Notes under the pieces: generated by a model | What the model was told of the DNA's origin: nothing | The model's input: only the letters and a program-made list of their open reading frames with translations | Databases searched by the model: none | Source: Warburgia ugandensis | Taxonomy: Eukaryota > Streptophyta > Magnoliopsida > Canellales > Canellaceae | Length of the DNA: 64,000 nucleotides | Assembly: GCA_035236585.1 (NCBI GenBank) | Contig: CP141135.1 | Location: 4,560,001-4,624,000, forward strand | Reading direction: 5' to 3' | Position numbers and translations under genes: made by a program | Part shown: positions 11,951 to 23,134 of the stretch, piece after piece | How positions within the stretch are numbered: the first letter of the stretch is position 1 | Layout: each line of letters opens with the position of its first letter

Positions 11951-12451
11951 TGTTGAGTGTTTAATTTTGCCTAAAATAACCTTAGATTAATATTTCATTA
12001 AATTATTTAATTAAGTAATTTTGTAATTTTAGCTCTAATCGATCATCTAACTGTTAATTTGAAAAAGTTAACGATTGGATGTTCATTACAGCTATTTAGA
12101 TCATCCTAATTTAGCATTTTGTTTTGTAGATAACTCAAAATAAATTGGACTGTTCAAATTGACTTGATTAGACCGGATCATCAAAGGCTTGGACTCCACC
12201 TTACAAGGAAGCTTTGAAGATGTTAAAGGAACTGGACTTCCCATAGGTGGACAGCACAAAGCCATGTTAGGAAGAGTAGGCAGCTTGAGTGGGAGAAAAA
12301 GAATTGGCTGTATGATGGGCTACTCCTCATTTAAGTAGGTTTTCACCGTACAAAAGGGTTCTCTTCTTCTTCATATTCCTCTTCATGAAGGAGAGGGGGA
12401 AGGACAGTTCCTCTCTGCCTCTCCCTAGTGCTCTCCCCTTCCTCCTCCATG

Positions 12452-12452
<1 letters not shown>

Positions 12453-12546
<94 letters not shown>
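12453..12546. repeat. (CT)n microsatellite
   Basis: About 47 almost uninterrupted CT dinucleotides sit in a CT-rich part of the LTR. Open frames across it on both strands (12343-12570) encode only Ser-Leu or Arg-Glu repeats and are not genes. Confidence 0.95.
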
Positions 12547-12547
<1 letters not shown>

Positions 12548-13107
12548 TGGCTGGTCATTCTCCCTCCTAGTAGAGAGAGGTGAAAGGACAGTTCATCTTC
12601 ACCTCTCTAGTGCTCTCCCTCTAGCACTTCTCTGGTTCTCTCTACTTCCCCTCATTTCCTTCTCCCCTTCGTTTGCTCCTTCCTTCTTCTTCGCTCCCAC
12701 TTCTCTTTCTCTATGTCTTTTCACCCCTCTCTCTCGTCCTCTGCTTTCTATCTTTTTCTCGCTTCTTCTGTTCCTCTTCACAAAAAGAGACGAAAGGATT
12801 GTTCCTCTCCATATCTCAGTTCATTTCATTCTCTCCCTCATCTCTCAGCATCACTGCACTAGCTCCTTGCTTCCCTCTTCCCATCTCAACACCACACCCC
12901 CAGTCTCTACTCTTCTCCTATTCTCTCTTCCACTTTCCCTCTCGGCCATCACATCTCCACCATCTCTTTCATTCACTACTTCCTCCTCTTCTTTCACCCT
13001 CTATTTGCTTGAAATGGCAACCACTGGACCGTAACATACCAAAGCCTAGCATGGGTACGACGTCATCGGCCGAACCCCCTACTTTTCCTTCTTCCTCATA
13101 TCTGCTC

Positions 13108-13122
13108 GATCTGATACCAAAC
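13108..13122 (-). other. Primer-binding site for initiator tRNA-Met
   Basis: Read on the minus strand, two bases after the LTR end comes TTGGTATCAGA. This matches the plant initiator-tRNA-Met primer-binding site (TGGTATCAGAGC) for its first ten bases. It lies directly beside the LTR at 13123, as it should in a reverse-oriented retrotransposon, but the internal region is cut off right after it. Confidence 0.7.
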
Positions 13123-15522
13123 TGTGACGCCTCGGGTTTTCTAAATCCTTTTCCATATGTATACGAAAATAATAATAGTTTATTGATAGAAAATAGATGG
13201 GATCTCAGAACTTAAAACTCATAATTTAAAACTTTTCATAGCGTAAAAAAAAAATACCAATAAAAAAAACCCCGAGGGTCATTTCACCTCAAAAACTACA
13301 CTGAATAAACAGAACCAAAAGTAAACCTTTTGAGCATGTTCACAAATTAAAACCGGTGAAATTTTTGCAACTATAAATATGCATGATAGTGAAAGCTCCA
13401 AAGCACCAGGGTCTGTCTAAGATACCGTGTCATCCATGTATAAGCATATGAACACTATACAGTGATATGGGTCAAATCTATTAATATATACAACGACTAA
13501 GTACAATTCCAAATATCCATTACCAGTCTAACAATGTACACTACTCTATCTCTGAATTTGATAGTATTTGGTCCTCAAACCCCCGTCCAACTGCACTCTA
13601 ATCCGCATGCTTCCCTTTCTGATTATCGCGCTCTGATTCTGAGGCATTACAAAACAAAGCAATGCCTTAGCAAGCCATGCTTGTGTAGGTGATATACATC
13701 TAAAGTAAACTCAATAAAAAAAATCACATGGCGTAAGGCATAAAGATCGTAAGATGATCAAACATATATAAAGCATTAAATTACACGATGAAGGACATAC
13801 CAAGTCCATGAAATAAATATGATATCATCAATTATGATATCAAGACATGCACAATCCAAGAAAATTTAGAAACACATGAATGCATGTCAAAAGTATCGAA
13901 CATCATTCACAGTCAAGCCCTATGAGTGTCTCAAGTACACTCACGGCAATGTGGGGTCATCTCTTTGTACCAGCCGCTTGCACCCTCACGGGCACTCAGG
14001 CAGTTACGGAAACGACACATTCCACTTTCGCTTTCACCCTTGCACCCTCATGGGCACTCAGGCACTCACGAAAAGTCACGTTACACGCCCCCTTTCACCT
14101 TCACGGGCACTTAGGCACTCACGGGGTGAAGAAATACATCCTACCACAAGAGAAATAGTCTCAAACATCAAGACAGAGCTACTCCCATATGTTAAAAATA
14201 CCAATAATCAAGGGAATATCACGAAATATATCAGAAACAGTGCACGCAATAACCACCCGAAAGATAGCACGCACATGAGAAACTACATGCTGAAATTAAT
14301 CTCATGCATATAGTAAGACATAAATCATATGCTTCAAAAACTCAAATCACCAAGTCATCATTTGAGAATCATGGAAAAATTGTGAATGAAATCACCTACC
14401 TTGATATCGCAATATCCCAAACAAATGCGTAAATGATAGCAAGGTGTCTGCCTTGATGTACCTATCACGCCATAAATCATTATTAATTGTTAGGCCTCTC
14501 ATTTTCTCCATGATCCCTAAATTTTCTATTCCATTTAGTAAACCATAGTTATCTTTGTAATCGCGTGTCGATATGACGGTCTAATCATTCATTGATCAAC
14601 ACTTCTCAAGGGACTGCTCAAATCAATCATCAGAATCATTGTGTCTTGACAATTCAATAGGGCCTGTTCTTCTAATCTCATAATCATTTCATGTTTAACG
14701 TATACAACCAAAATCTAAAGCTTGATCATCCATTAATCAGCTTAATCTAAGTCATTGAATAGTGCTTAGTAGTTTGGTTATTAAAAAGTTACTCTAAACT
14801 AGATTTTTGTTTTAAATCTAGGTCCGTCTTGTTGATACGATCGCAATGCCTCTTTGGGATTATGATTTGGACATCTGTAGCTCCTAAAATTACATTTTTT
14901 TTATAAATAAGGGTTAAAAAAAACAAGAAAAAGGGCCTGCCACACGTGTGGTGCGTGCGTGGCGTGCATCTGTGGACACAGCGCGCGTGGATCGCACGTC
15001 TGTAGATGCACTCTGCGCGTGGGGGAAAACAACCCGCGCGTGGCGTGCACGAGTTGCACCATGTGCCCTACGCATGCGCTCGCTCATCGCGCCGTGTGGC
15101 GCTCCCACCTCCTTTCATTTCTCTTCCCGCATGGTGCGTGTGTGCTGCACCGCGTGGCCCGCCAGTCGCACCGCGCGTCACGCCTGGCCGTGACAAGTGT
15201 AGATGCGGTGCTGCGTGTCGCGCATCTGTGAGTGCGTCCTCAACTCGGAGCAGGTCGCCGTTGCCGGGAACGACAACAGGACTGGTTCACCGTCGCCGAT
15301 GACCCTAGGTGCTCCATTTTTTTGTGATTTTTACACCTGTGTCCATTTTTTCTCCTACATTTCATTTTCACCCTCCATTTTCAGAAATCCTTCCTAAATC
15401 TATCGGTTTTTCATGATTTTTATTGTGTTTTTGAAAACTCCCGACATACTATTTTTGGGGTTTTTTGGCGTCTCTAGCCATCAAATCACCTTGAGATTTT
15501 ATGGGCGTGTTCTCTAATCCCT

Positions 15523-15610
<88 letters not shown>
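13123..15610 (-). mobile_element. Reverse-oriented LTR, family B (TGTGACG end), with PBS stub
   Basis: The boundary at 13123 begins TGTGACGCCTCGGG, the reverse complement of an LTR 3' end, and a primer-binding site follows it. Inside are three imperfect repeats of a 'caccctcacgggcactcagg' type segment (13980-14130), a GC-rich stretch (14940-15310) and a (CT)n tract near the far end (15525-15608). The far boundary is not certain. The plus-strand element ending at 52801 has a matching end ('cccgggtcgtcaca'), internal tandem repeats and a (GA)n tract near its start, so the two look like one family. No retroviral-type proteins are present. The open frames at 13876-15397 are composition artefacts. 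Confidence 0.6.
15525..15608. repeat. (CT)n microsatellite
   Basis: About 42 CT dinucleotides at the far end of the family B LTR. A second tract of about 27 units lies at 15747-15801, in the CT-rich part of the enclosing family A LTR. Confidence 0.95.
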
Positions 15611-15744
15611 ACAGAAAGAGATGGAAAGATTGCTCCCCTCCATCTCTTAGTCCGTTTCATTCTCTCCTTCATCTCCCTTAGCATCACCACACTAGTTGCT
15701 TGCTTCCCTCTTCCCATCTCAACACCGCAACCCCAGTCTCTGCT

Positions 15745-15802
<58 letters not shown>

Positions 15803-17016
15803 CGCTAGCCAACTATCACCACCTAGATCTCCTAACCGGCATCACATCTCCACCATCTCTTTCATTCACCACTTCCTCCTCTTATTTTACCCTCTATCTG
15901 CTTGAAATGGCAACCACTGGACCGTAACACACCAAAGCCTAGCACGGGTACGGCATGATCGACCAGACCCTCTACTTTTCCCCCTTCCTCTTATCTACCT
16001 AATCTGCATCAATGCACCCAACTCTTTCATCGCAACCCAACCTCTCACCTCTACACCATTCCTTCCTTTCTCTTGTCTACTTCTCTCCCGACGATCAACT
16101 CAAACATCGAAACCCTGCACTGGCCAATCTTTCCTCCTTTTCTCAGTCACCCCACTTCCTCTTGCTCCAACAATCGCATCCCTGGACCGGCCAGACCCCC
16201 TGCTTTTCCCTCATCCTCGAAATCTATTCTCTTCTACCTATTGAACAGCAACAATGGCCCATCTTCCCTCTGCTCCACCATCTCTGGCATCTCCTCCATC
16301 ATTCTAGAGAAAACCCAACTTGGATTTCCCCCCTGACTTCTCCTCTTACCCATCTTCCTTCTCTTCTCCTCCCTCATCTCTTCTCTACATCGATTTCTCT
16401 GTCGGCATCTTTCTTTGTAGGTTACTATTCATGAACAATAACTTTATTATATTTAAAGAATAGTTTTACTATTTAAACTTTAGTAATTTTAGGTTGCATT
16501 CCATTTCTGTTCTTAGTTGTCTTGTTTTAATTTTATATGTATCCTGCTTTTGTCTTTTAACTTATTATGTCTTATTATTATTATGTCTGTTTGTCTTTAT
16601 TCCTGTTTTATCCTATTCTCAATTAACTCCTAAATTATGCAATTGAGGTCTTATTCGTTGCGTGACACAACAATAAAGATAGAAGTTGCATTTGAATTGT
16701 TGTTGAATTTCATTTCATTTAAATTCAGAACAATGTATTCAAGGGTTAATCAATTTGAATGTTCTTTTTGGCAATTTATAATTAAAATTTGTGTAAACTT
16801 TAATTTTTTTTAGTCGAGTTCCCATGGAATCGACCCGGACTTGCACTAGCTACACTACAATAGTTGTGCACTTGCGAAAAACTCAACAAGTAGTTAAAAT
16901 TTTATTATTATATATAGAGTTGTAAAAATAAAATAAAAAATTCAAGGATCGATCCTAAAAAATTTCAAAATTTATATTTAGAAAATATATTTATAAAAAC
17001 CCAGGACATCATAGTT

Positions 17017-17245
17017 GGTATAATTAATTTGGTCATTGGCGGAGCTATTCTAGAAAACCCTTCAATGAAACATTGATAGTACCCAGCCAATCCTAAAAAC
17101 TTTTGATCTCTGTAACAGTTTTTGGTCTCTCCCACTTCATAATGGCTTTTATTTTTATAGGATCAACTAAAACTCCATCCTTTGAAATAACATGACCAAG
17201 GAATTGTACTTTGTTTAGCCAGAACTCACACTTGTTGTTTGAAGT
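17017..17245 (-). pseudogene. Ty3/gypsy reverse transcriptase fragment (unit 2 copy)
   Basis: This is the unit 2 copy of the fragment at 4435-4665 and differs from it at scattered bases. The minus strand again shows the 'WERPKTVTEI' type block after a 'SKEGV' like block. It is non-functional. Confidence 0.75.
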
Positions 17246-18028
17246 GGTTGGAATGTACATAACACTTTATACTCAGGCCTCGCTCAATGCACAATGTGTT
17301 TGATCACCACCTTATATGTTATACATCTAAGTACTACCTGGCATGCTATATGCCTAAGCAATGCTTAATATATTACGGAACTAGTCACTATCTAACATTC
17401 ATGCGCCTAAGCACCACTTCACGCATGGTGCCATTGGTGAAATTCAAGGTACCGTGTTCCTTGTAATAGTTTTCTCAATTGATTACATGTTTATAAATCT
17501 TCTAATATTAATTGTCTATTTATTTCCAACCATTGGATTGTCATCTAATGGTTCAAACATGTAACTCTTCTCTATTGATCTCATTTATTTCATAACCTTT
17601 GGAATCACCATTCAATATTTTCACACATATAAAAATCATCCTTCACCATGTGGGTTTCCTTATATGACTTGTCAACATGTAAAATTAATAATTAATTAAT
17701 TAACATAAAACGTGATTTTCTTCTTAAAACTTGTCAGGGAGGTGACTTGAAGTCCAAACTTGATCTTAACAAGTTGTACTTTGGACCACTTAGCTGTAAT
17801 TAGCTTAGGTCATTAAGTCTTACTTAATTAAAGTTTTATTATCATTTATATTCTAATTACACATAATTTATTTAATGAGTTATAACTAAGAAAAATGATT
17901 TAGGCTTTATTTCAACTCATTTTTATGCCATAATATTCTACAATTGACTTAAAAATTTTCATAATTTATAAATATAATATTTCTTTATTTCTTAGAAATG
18001 TGGGCCATTACAATAACAGTTGATTTCA

Positions 18029-18031
<3 letters not shown>

Positions 18032-18105
<74 letters not shown>
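18032..18105. repeat. (CT)n tract bridging a 1.15-kb deletion
   Basis: About 37 CT dinucleotides join sequence equivalent to 5754 directly to sequence equivalent to about 6925. The copia fragment and RTE tail seen in units 1 and 3 are therefore gone. In unit 1 the right side of the gap is a short 'ctctctccctccccc' run, a likely seed for the expansion. Confidence 0.85.
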
Positions 18106-18109
<4 letters not shown>

Positions 18110-18406
18110 CCTGCAGTTTGCTGGAACATGATCAATAACAGGAAACACAGTAAATATTATTATCTGACAAACATGGACTTACATTTCTACCAAGAGCTTA
18201 GAAAGACACCCATGGTTTCTTAGAAATTACAAACATACTTCATCAACGTAATTACTACTCCATGGATAGCTTATAATACTCCGTGGATAGCTTATTGGCT
18301 TAAGCAACCAGATAACAGGAAGCATACTCCATCAGTGTAATCACTAACCCATGGGTAGCTTATTAACTTGAGCAACTAGCTAACGACAACATGGTGGCCT
18401 GCCGCC

Positions 18407-18703
18407 TCATGGTTTGTTGGCCTGATCATCTTCCACCTGAGGATGGCCGGGATGGTGACTGAACTTTGGATGCTTCTTAAATGGAGGCTTGTGCAATGAG
18501 GATGGCTTCTCAAATGTAGGTTTGTCCTCTGGGGCTGGCTCCTCAGATAGTGTAGGCGGGCAGTGGTGGTGAGAGCAGTGGTAGTGGTGGTGGTGGTGGT
18601 CGGGTGTCTTCTCAGGTGACGTGAAGCCAGAGTCAGCTTCGGAGGCAACGGCCAAGGCCAGGATTACAAGGAGAAACACTAACAAGTGTGAGAAGGATGC
18701 CAT
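18407..18703 (-). CDS. Small secreted His/Pro-rich protein, copy 2 (98 aa)
   Basis: This is the most complete copy. It has a signal peptide at residues 1-20 (hydrophobic core LLVFLLVILALAVA), a His/Cys cluster at residues 36-48 (five His, Tyr, His, Cys, Ser, three His, Cys), an acidic Pro-rich part at 51-60 and a Lys/His/Pro-rich tail. It has only the two Cys, no transmembrane segment after the signal, and no intron. A TATA box about 40 bases and a G-box about 73 bases upstream fix the start at this Met; an upstream in-frame Met would place the TATA box inside the coding frame. Role unknown. Proline-rich wall protein, metal-chelating apoplastic peptide and precursor of a smaller peptide are all possible. 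Confidence 0.75.
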   Translation of the reverse strand: MASFSHLLVFLLVILALAVASEADSGFTSPEKTPDHHHHHYHCSHHHCPPTLSEEPAPEDKPTFEKPSSLHKPPFKKHPKFSHHPGHPQVEDDQANKP

Positions 18704-18742
18704 GATTGTTTTTGATGATAAAACACTGCATGGGAGCTGCCA

Positions 18743-18749
18743 TTTTATA
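18743..18749 (-). promoter_or_regulatory. TATA box of copy 2
   Basis: TATAAAA on the minus strand ends 40 bases upstream of the start codon, so the 5' leader should be only about 10-15 bases. Copy 3 has the same box at the same spacing. Copy 1 has lost it. Confidence 0.75.
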
Positions 18750-18775
18750 GGGAAATTAGGCCTACCAAAAGAAGA

Positions 18776-18781
18776 CACGTG
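18776..18781 (-). promoter_or_regulatory. G-box CACGTG upstream of copy 2
   Basis: CACGTG lies 27 bases upstream of the TATA box, a normal distance for a working plant G-box. The open frames further upstream at 18782-19536 change length between units and cover a SINE, so they are not genes. Confidence 0.55.
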
Positions 18782-19475
18782 TTAGCATGTACTACAACGG
18801 ATGTATGTGCTCATCCAACTCTTAAATTGTATGGGCCCTGTATGTTGATAATTTGCCCAAGTTGCAACTAGATGCCGCTTCCCGCCAGCTTCCGGACTTT
18901 TCATTACATGCACAGCCCATAAGTGTACCCTTATCTTTTTCATTTTTTTCCCACTAGCTTCCAAAACTTGATTAAGTGGCATAAAGGTCATGGGCCACAT
19001 CGTCGGGGATACATTGTTCATTTGTGAGGAAAACTTCCCCGGTAAAACCACTCTCACCCTCTGATTTCTCGGCATTCTTGATGGATTTAGATTGCTGCCT
19101 TCCGATTTTCTAATTGTTTTGTAATCATTCATGGTTCGTTTGCAAAAGATAGAATGATCTTTGAATCTATTAAATATCTAAAAGCTTTAAGAATCCGGGT
19201 AGGAGTACACGCCTTCTTTTTCTCTAAGCATGGTAATATATTTTTATAGATGTAACGCTTTTTTCACGTTTGGAATGGCGGAAGATAGGCTCTAAACCAA
19301 AATGGGATGCTTTCAAAACCATGTCCCCAGCCACATGATTGAGGCCATCCCACCGGCACGAAGCAGTCAGTCCAGGAGGTAGCCCAAGAGAGATACAGTG
19401 TGCCCTCGAGAAACTTTTGACGATCCGGGGCATCTAGCAGTTGCCTAAGTTTTGGATAAGAATAAAATGAAAAGT

Positions 19476-19620
19476 TCCGGTGCACAAAGCTCCTGCATAT
19501 GCAGGGTTCCGGCAAGGAGCGGACCACAAAGGTCAATAATAGTTAGCATTGTCTTGTATTTTACAAGAGACTGATTTCATACATTAAACCCATGACTTTA
19601 AGTTACATGACGACATCTAA
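19476..19620 (-). mobile_element. Au-like SINE, minus strand (unit 2)
   Basis: This is the unit 2 copy of the SINE at 8188-8330 and keeps the 'ggtgcacaaagctcctgca' tail and the 'gaccacaaaggt' block better than that copy. Confidence 0.75.
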
Positions 19621-20589
19621 CAGTAGCCTGTCTAGGTCTTTAATAAGAATGTGTAGTAATTTTCACACTTTAGGCTACATGACTTGTCTCCATGTGAGCG
19701 GTCAATGGCCTCCGATGCTGGCTCAGTAATTAATCTTTGGATGGTCCTACCCAAGATTTTCTGAGCTGTTTTGAGTACTTAAAATGACTAATAGAAAGAA
19801 CAGTAGGATCATCCGCAGTATGGGTCTAGTTCAAGGGAGGGAGGATTCCTTTTCCACCTCTTGTCTCTTACTTCTCCTTGGCTTAACAGCCAAGCAAGAT
19901 ATTGTATAACTTTGCCTTTAGTTATTTGGGCTCGCTCAGTAATTCTCCCACCCAAGACACTTGGATTAGCTTAGTGATGGAGAGGGCTTGGAGCTGCAGG
20001 CTGGACAAAGATGGATTGAAGGCCTCTATTTATTAGGGTGAGATAGATAGATTAAAAGAAAGAATCATTAATTCTATTAAAAGAATAATGAATGAGTTCA
20101 ATGAATAATGCATAAAAAGAATAGTAGGATCATCCGCAGTATGTGATTAGCACCAACGAACTTCCGAAGTACGTGACTTTTGGGAGAAGGTCGTATGTGG
20201 AAACACCGTTACCAACAATGGTTTTAGATTATCAAAAAGAGGAATCCAAAGGAGGGCGTGGAATTCAAAAGAGCTAGTTGCAAAGGGCGTCCAAATCCGG
20301 GGATGACTAACAAATAACTTGCTTCATGGAGTTAACACCAGACGCCCAAAACCTAATATCTACACTTATCCAGAATGAGTCAATCCAGGTATTCAACCAC
20401 AGACGTGGCTAAGGTGGTTCAATATGTTGGCAAGTAGAAACCTACTGTTTTTTGTTTATTATAGCTTTTAATCACGAGGTGAGAGTTGCTCGACTTGTGA
20501 ATTTGCTAGAAAAACTATAGATCCTTTGTTAGTCTCGTATAGAGATGAATTGAATAAACTAACGTCTGCCAATTTGCATTAGTCTTTCA

Positions 20590-20770
20590 CATGGGGGTGC
20601 TAGATTTATCGTCATGTGACCTTGAAATCACGGATTCAAGGCATAGAAACAGCCTATTGCACAACTGCAAGGTAAGGCTATATACTATAGGTCTTTGTGG
20701 TCTGCCCCTTTTCCAAACCCTGCATAGGCAGGAGTTTCGTGCACTGAGGCTGCCCCTTTTACGAGTGCAA
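20590..20770 (+). mobile_element. Au-like SINE, plus strand (unit 2)
   Basis: This is the unit 2 copy of the SINE at 9385-9568. It has 'gtgaccttgaaatcac', 'ggattcaagg', 'aggtaaggctatatactata', 'tttgtggtctgcccc' and 'gtttcgtgcactgaggctgc'. The 70-codon open frame over it is not a gene. Confidence 0.8.
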
Positions 20771-21479
20771 GATTTGTCCTTAAATTTGGCATATCATTTT
20801 TAGTCAAAATTTGATTAAATTTTACTTAAAACAAACTCCAAATCCGGCTCCTTTACAAAAGTCACGCCTTTGAAATTCACCATGAGGAGATGGAAGTAGT
20901 CTGCTTTACTCGCAAGTTTATTTTTTTACTTTTGTATTTTTCTTTAGAAAAGGTTTTAATAGTTGTGAGTCTACAAATATGTGAAAATAATGTTGACGAT
21001 TTACATGCATTTTGTGGCTGTTTCTAAGTAAACTATAGATTGGACAAGAAGGCTTATTATAATATTTTTATAGGTTTTGATCATAATGAATTCATAAACA
21101 ACTGAAATTATTGGTGGACCCACATTATCCTGAATATGAATTGTGCCAACTCATTCAGATTTGATTGGCACCGACATTACACTTTTATTTTGAATATATT
21201 GATTCAAGTGGGTCTCTGTGCATGTAAAAATTAATGGGTCCCGTATATTTTGCTTATGGCTATCGTGTAACTGATCTATATTCAATTCGTGGGCTCAGAA
21301 ACAAAGTGAAAAATTGATTGCAAGCTCAGACATATTTTTCTTATGATTCTTGTATAGCTGATGTTGTTTGGATTAGTGGATCCATCCAAAATTAATTGCT
21401 AAAGGAAGCTTAGACTTAGGGGGAGACGTGTGACATTAATGTACTCCAATTTTCTTCCAAGGAGCCCCAAGTCATTAGT

Positions 21480-22640
21480 TCTGAAAAGAGGGCAATGCTT
21501 AAGTGAGTTTGCCGGTTAAACAACCTTGGCCTTCCAACCAAGTAAAACCGTTCTCCTATAGTCTTATGTCTCTCTGTCCAGAAAATGTCTACCAAGGAAG
21601 TATAGGTAGCATTGAGAAGGTTGGATATTTTATATATTTCTTATTTCTCATACAGGACAGCCATTTCTTCGTCCTGCTTACCCGGCCACGAGATTTTGTC
21701 TCTAGTAGGGAGCTTGCTTAGTGCAATTTGCCACCACAGAATTCTGATACTTAGTTGTATGTTAGCAGACCAAATCTTTCTCCAAAGAGCATGTTATCTG
21801 CGTCTGGAGAACAATGCATGTTATAGGATGATTTAATAGTAAAACAGCCACTATCAGGGGGTCCCATATAGTTATTATCATTCTGATTGGGAAAAATCCT
21901 AACCATGTTTGTAGATTCAAGAACTTCATTGCTGATAAATGAAACTTTTTGAAGGTCTCATTCATCATCTCTTATGGAGATGACTCCCAACTTTATCTCC
22001 CTTACTCCAAGACAAAAGCACAGATATAGGAACAAAATCCCTTGGCAGACTTACTCCTGCCCAGTTGTCAAACCATAGAGAAGCTTTGCTCTCATCAGCA
22101 ATAGAACATCCGATGACTTTCTTCTGTAGCTCTTTACATTTTAGCATCTCTAACCATAAATGGGATGCATAAGCGGTCTTCTTCACTTCAAAGAACGAGT
22201 ATTTGTGAAGTTATTTAGCTCAGATAAGAGAGGACCAATGAGAGTCCTGATCGGTCAGAATTTGCACATGCGAGTTTCATTTTGAAGGCCTTATCTAGCG
22301 TGATGGGTTCCCTAACACCCCATCCCCCGTGAAGCTTGCTCTTAGCAATCTGACTCCATCAAACCCAGCAATGAGATTTAGCTTGCTGAGACACTTGGCA
22401 TTTCATAGGAATAAATTCTGCAACTGTCTGCAATCATTCAATATATCTTTGGGGATACAAAAGGCTTCCATTGCATAGTTATGTAGGCCTCCCATAACCG
22501 AATTAATCAAGGCTAATCTCCCAGCTTTCGATACAAGCGAAACCTTCCATGATTGCATGCGTGCTTCTTCATAGACTTCTGCTTGAGAAAGTCCAACTAT
22601 TCTTTGCCTTTTGTACTTTCATCAATTGGTCCACTATCAA
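21480..22640 (-). pseudogene. L1-type LINE, C-terminal reverse transcriptase region
   Basis: Read on the minus strand, the sequence goes in order through 'SKAGRLALINSVMGGLHNY', 'AKSKLHGGWGVREPITLD' and then 'ESKASLWFDNWAG'. These are standard blocks of the thumb and zinc-finger side of plant L1 reverse transcriptases. Stops and frameshifts separate them, and no complete domain remains. The longest intact part is 21965-22186. The copy in unit 4 (39850-41260) also keeps a piece of the catalytic region. Confidence 0.8.
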
Positions 22641-23134
22641 ACATGCCATGTGGATGCAATTGATTTGTGGTCACTTAGTCGACAGAACTGGATTACTGGA
22701 CCTTTGCCTTTTCTGTTTCTTCCTGTCCATTAAAACGACTGAAATTTGATTAGACAGACTTCAGACCAAGTCTTCAATCTTTAAAATCGGAATGTGGTTG
22801 GTGCAATTTAGAACATTATCTCTGTGCTTTATGGTTCAGACAACTCTTTGCTGTCTGTTCAAAAGTAGCATATCCACAAGTCCTGCCTATGAGTGTGTGT
22901 GTGTGAGAGAGAGAGAGAGAGTTAATCCTTCCTCCTTACCTCTACTTCTAATTGATTTGAGGAAAAACTCTAGATCTAAGCATTTCCTCCTGTCTTCTCT
23001 TCCTTCTTTTTTTTTCTTTTTTTCTCTTTTCTCTCTGTCTCGCACACTCCTTTTTTCCTTATCTATTTCACGCGCTAACCCCTCTTTCTATTTTTATTTA
23101 TTTTCTTTATATACACTTTCTTTCTAACAATTTT

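Larger units (their letters stand above)
11951..16888 (+). mobile_element. Second family A LTR, split by inserted sequence
   Basis: The left end TGTTGAGT (11951) and right end ACTCAACA (16888) match the ends of the 2828-4309 LTR. The sequence is collinear with it at 11951-12420 and again at 15895-16888. The middle is enlarged by CT-rich duplications, long (CT)n tracts and a second LTR (13123 to about 15610). The left flank is gtagg and the right flank is agtag, so the target duplication does not match. The right flank equals that of the first LTR and continues into the duplicated unit. This is what a hybrid LTR made by unequal crossing-over should look like. Confidence 0.75.
16889..22928. repeat. 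Tandem segmental duplication, unit 2
   Basis: This unit is collinear with unit 1 from the right flank of the LTR. It has two differences on the left side: bases equivalent to about 4680-5205 are replaced by about 190 unrelated bases (17255-17455), and about 1.15 kb with the copia fragment is replaced by a (CT)n tract at 18032-18105. On the right it extends beyond the end of unit 1 and includes an L1 LINE fragment (21480-22640). It ends in a (GT)n(GA)n tract at 22891-22921, after which unit 3 begins. Confidence 0.85.

Noticed and set aside
12343..13215. Open frames of 60-180 codons in CT-rich DNA
   Set aside because: They are made of (CT)n and pyrimidine-rich text inside an LTR with no domain.
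13900..14130. Possible CRISPR-like array
   Set aside because: The repeats are imperfect, contiguous and of unequal spacing in a plant retroelement. A tandem repeat explains them.
13876..14313. 145-codon frame with a repeated HPHG-like pattern
   Set aside because: The pattern comes from three tandem DNA repeats in an LTR. Three overlapping frames are open there, so no protein is implied.
18782..19536. Minus-strand open frames upstream of the secreted-protein genes (also 7575-8241, 31111-31426, 37023-37829)
   Set aside because: Their lengths and ends differ between units because of small indels, they overlap a SINE, and they show no recognisable protein. They are repeat-derived.
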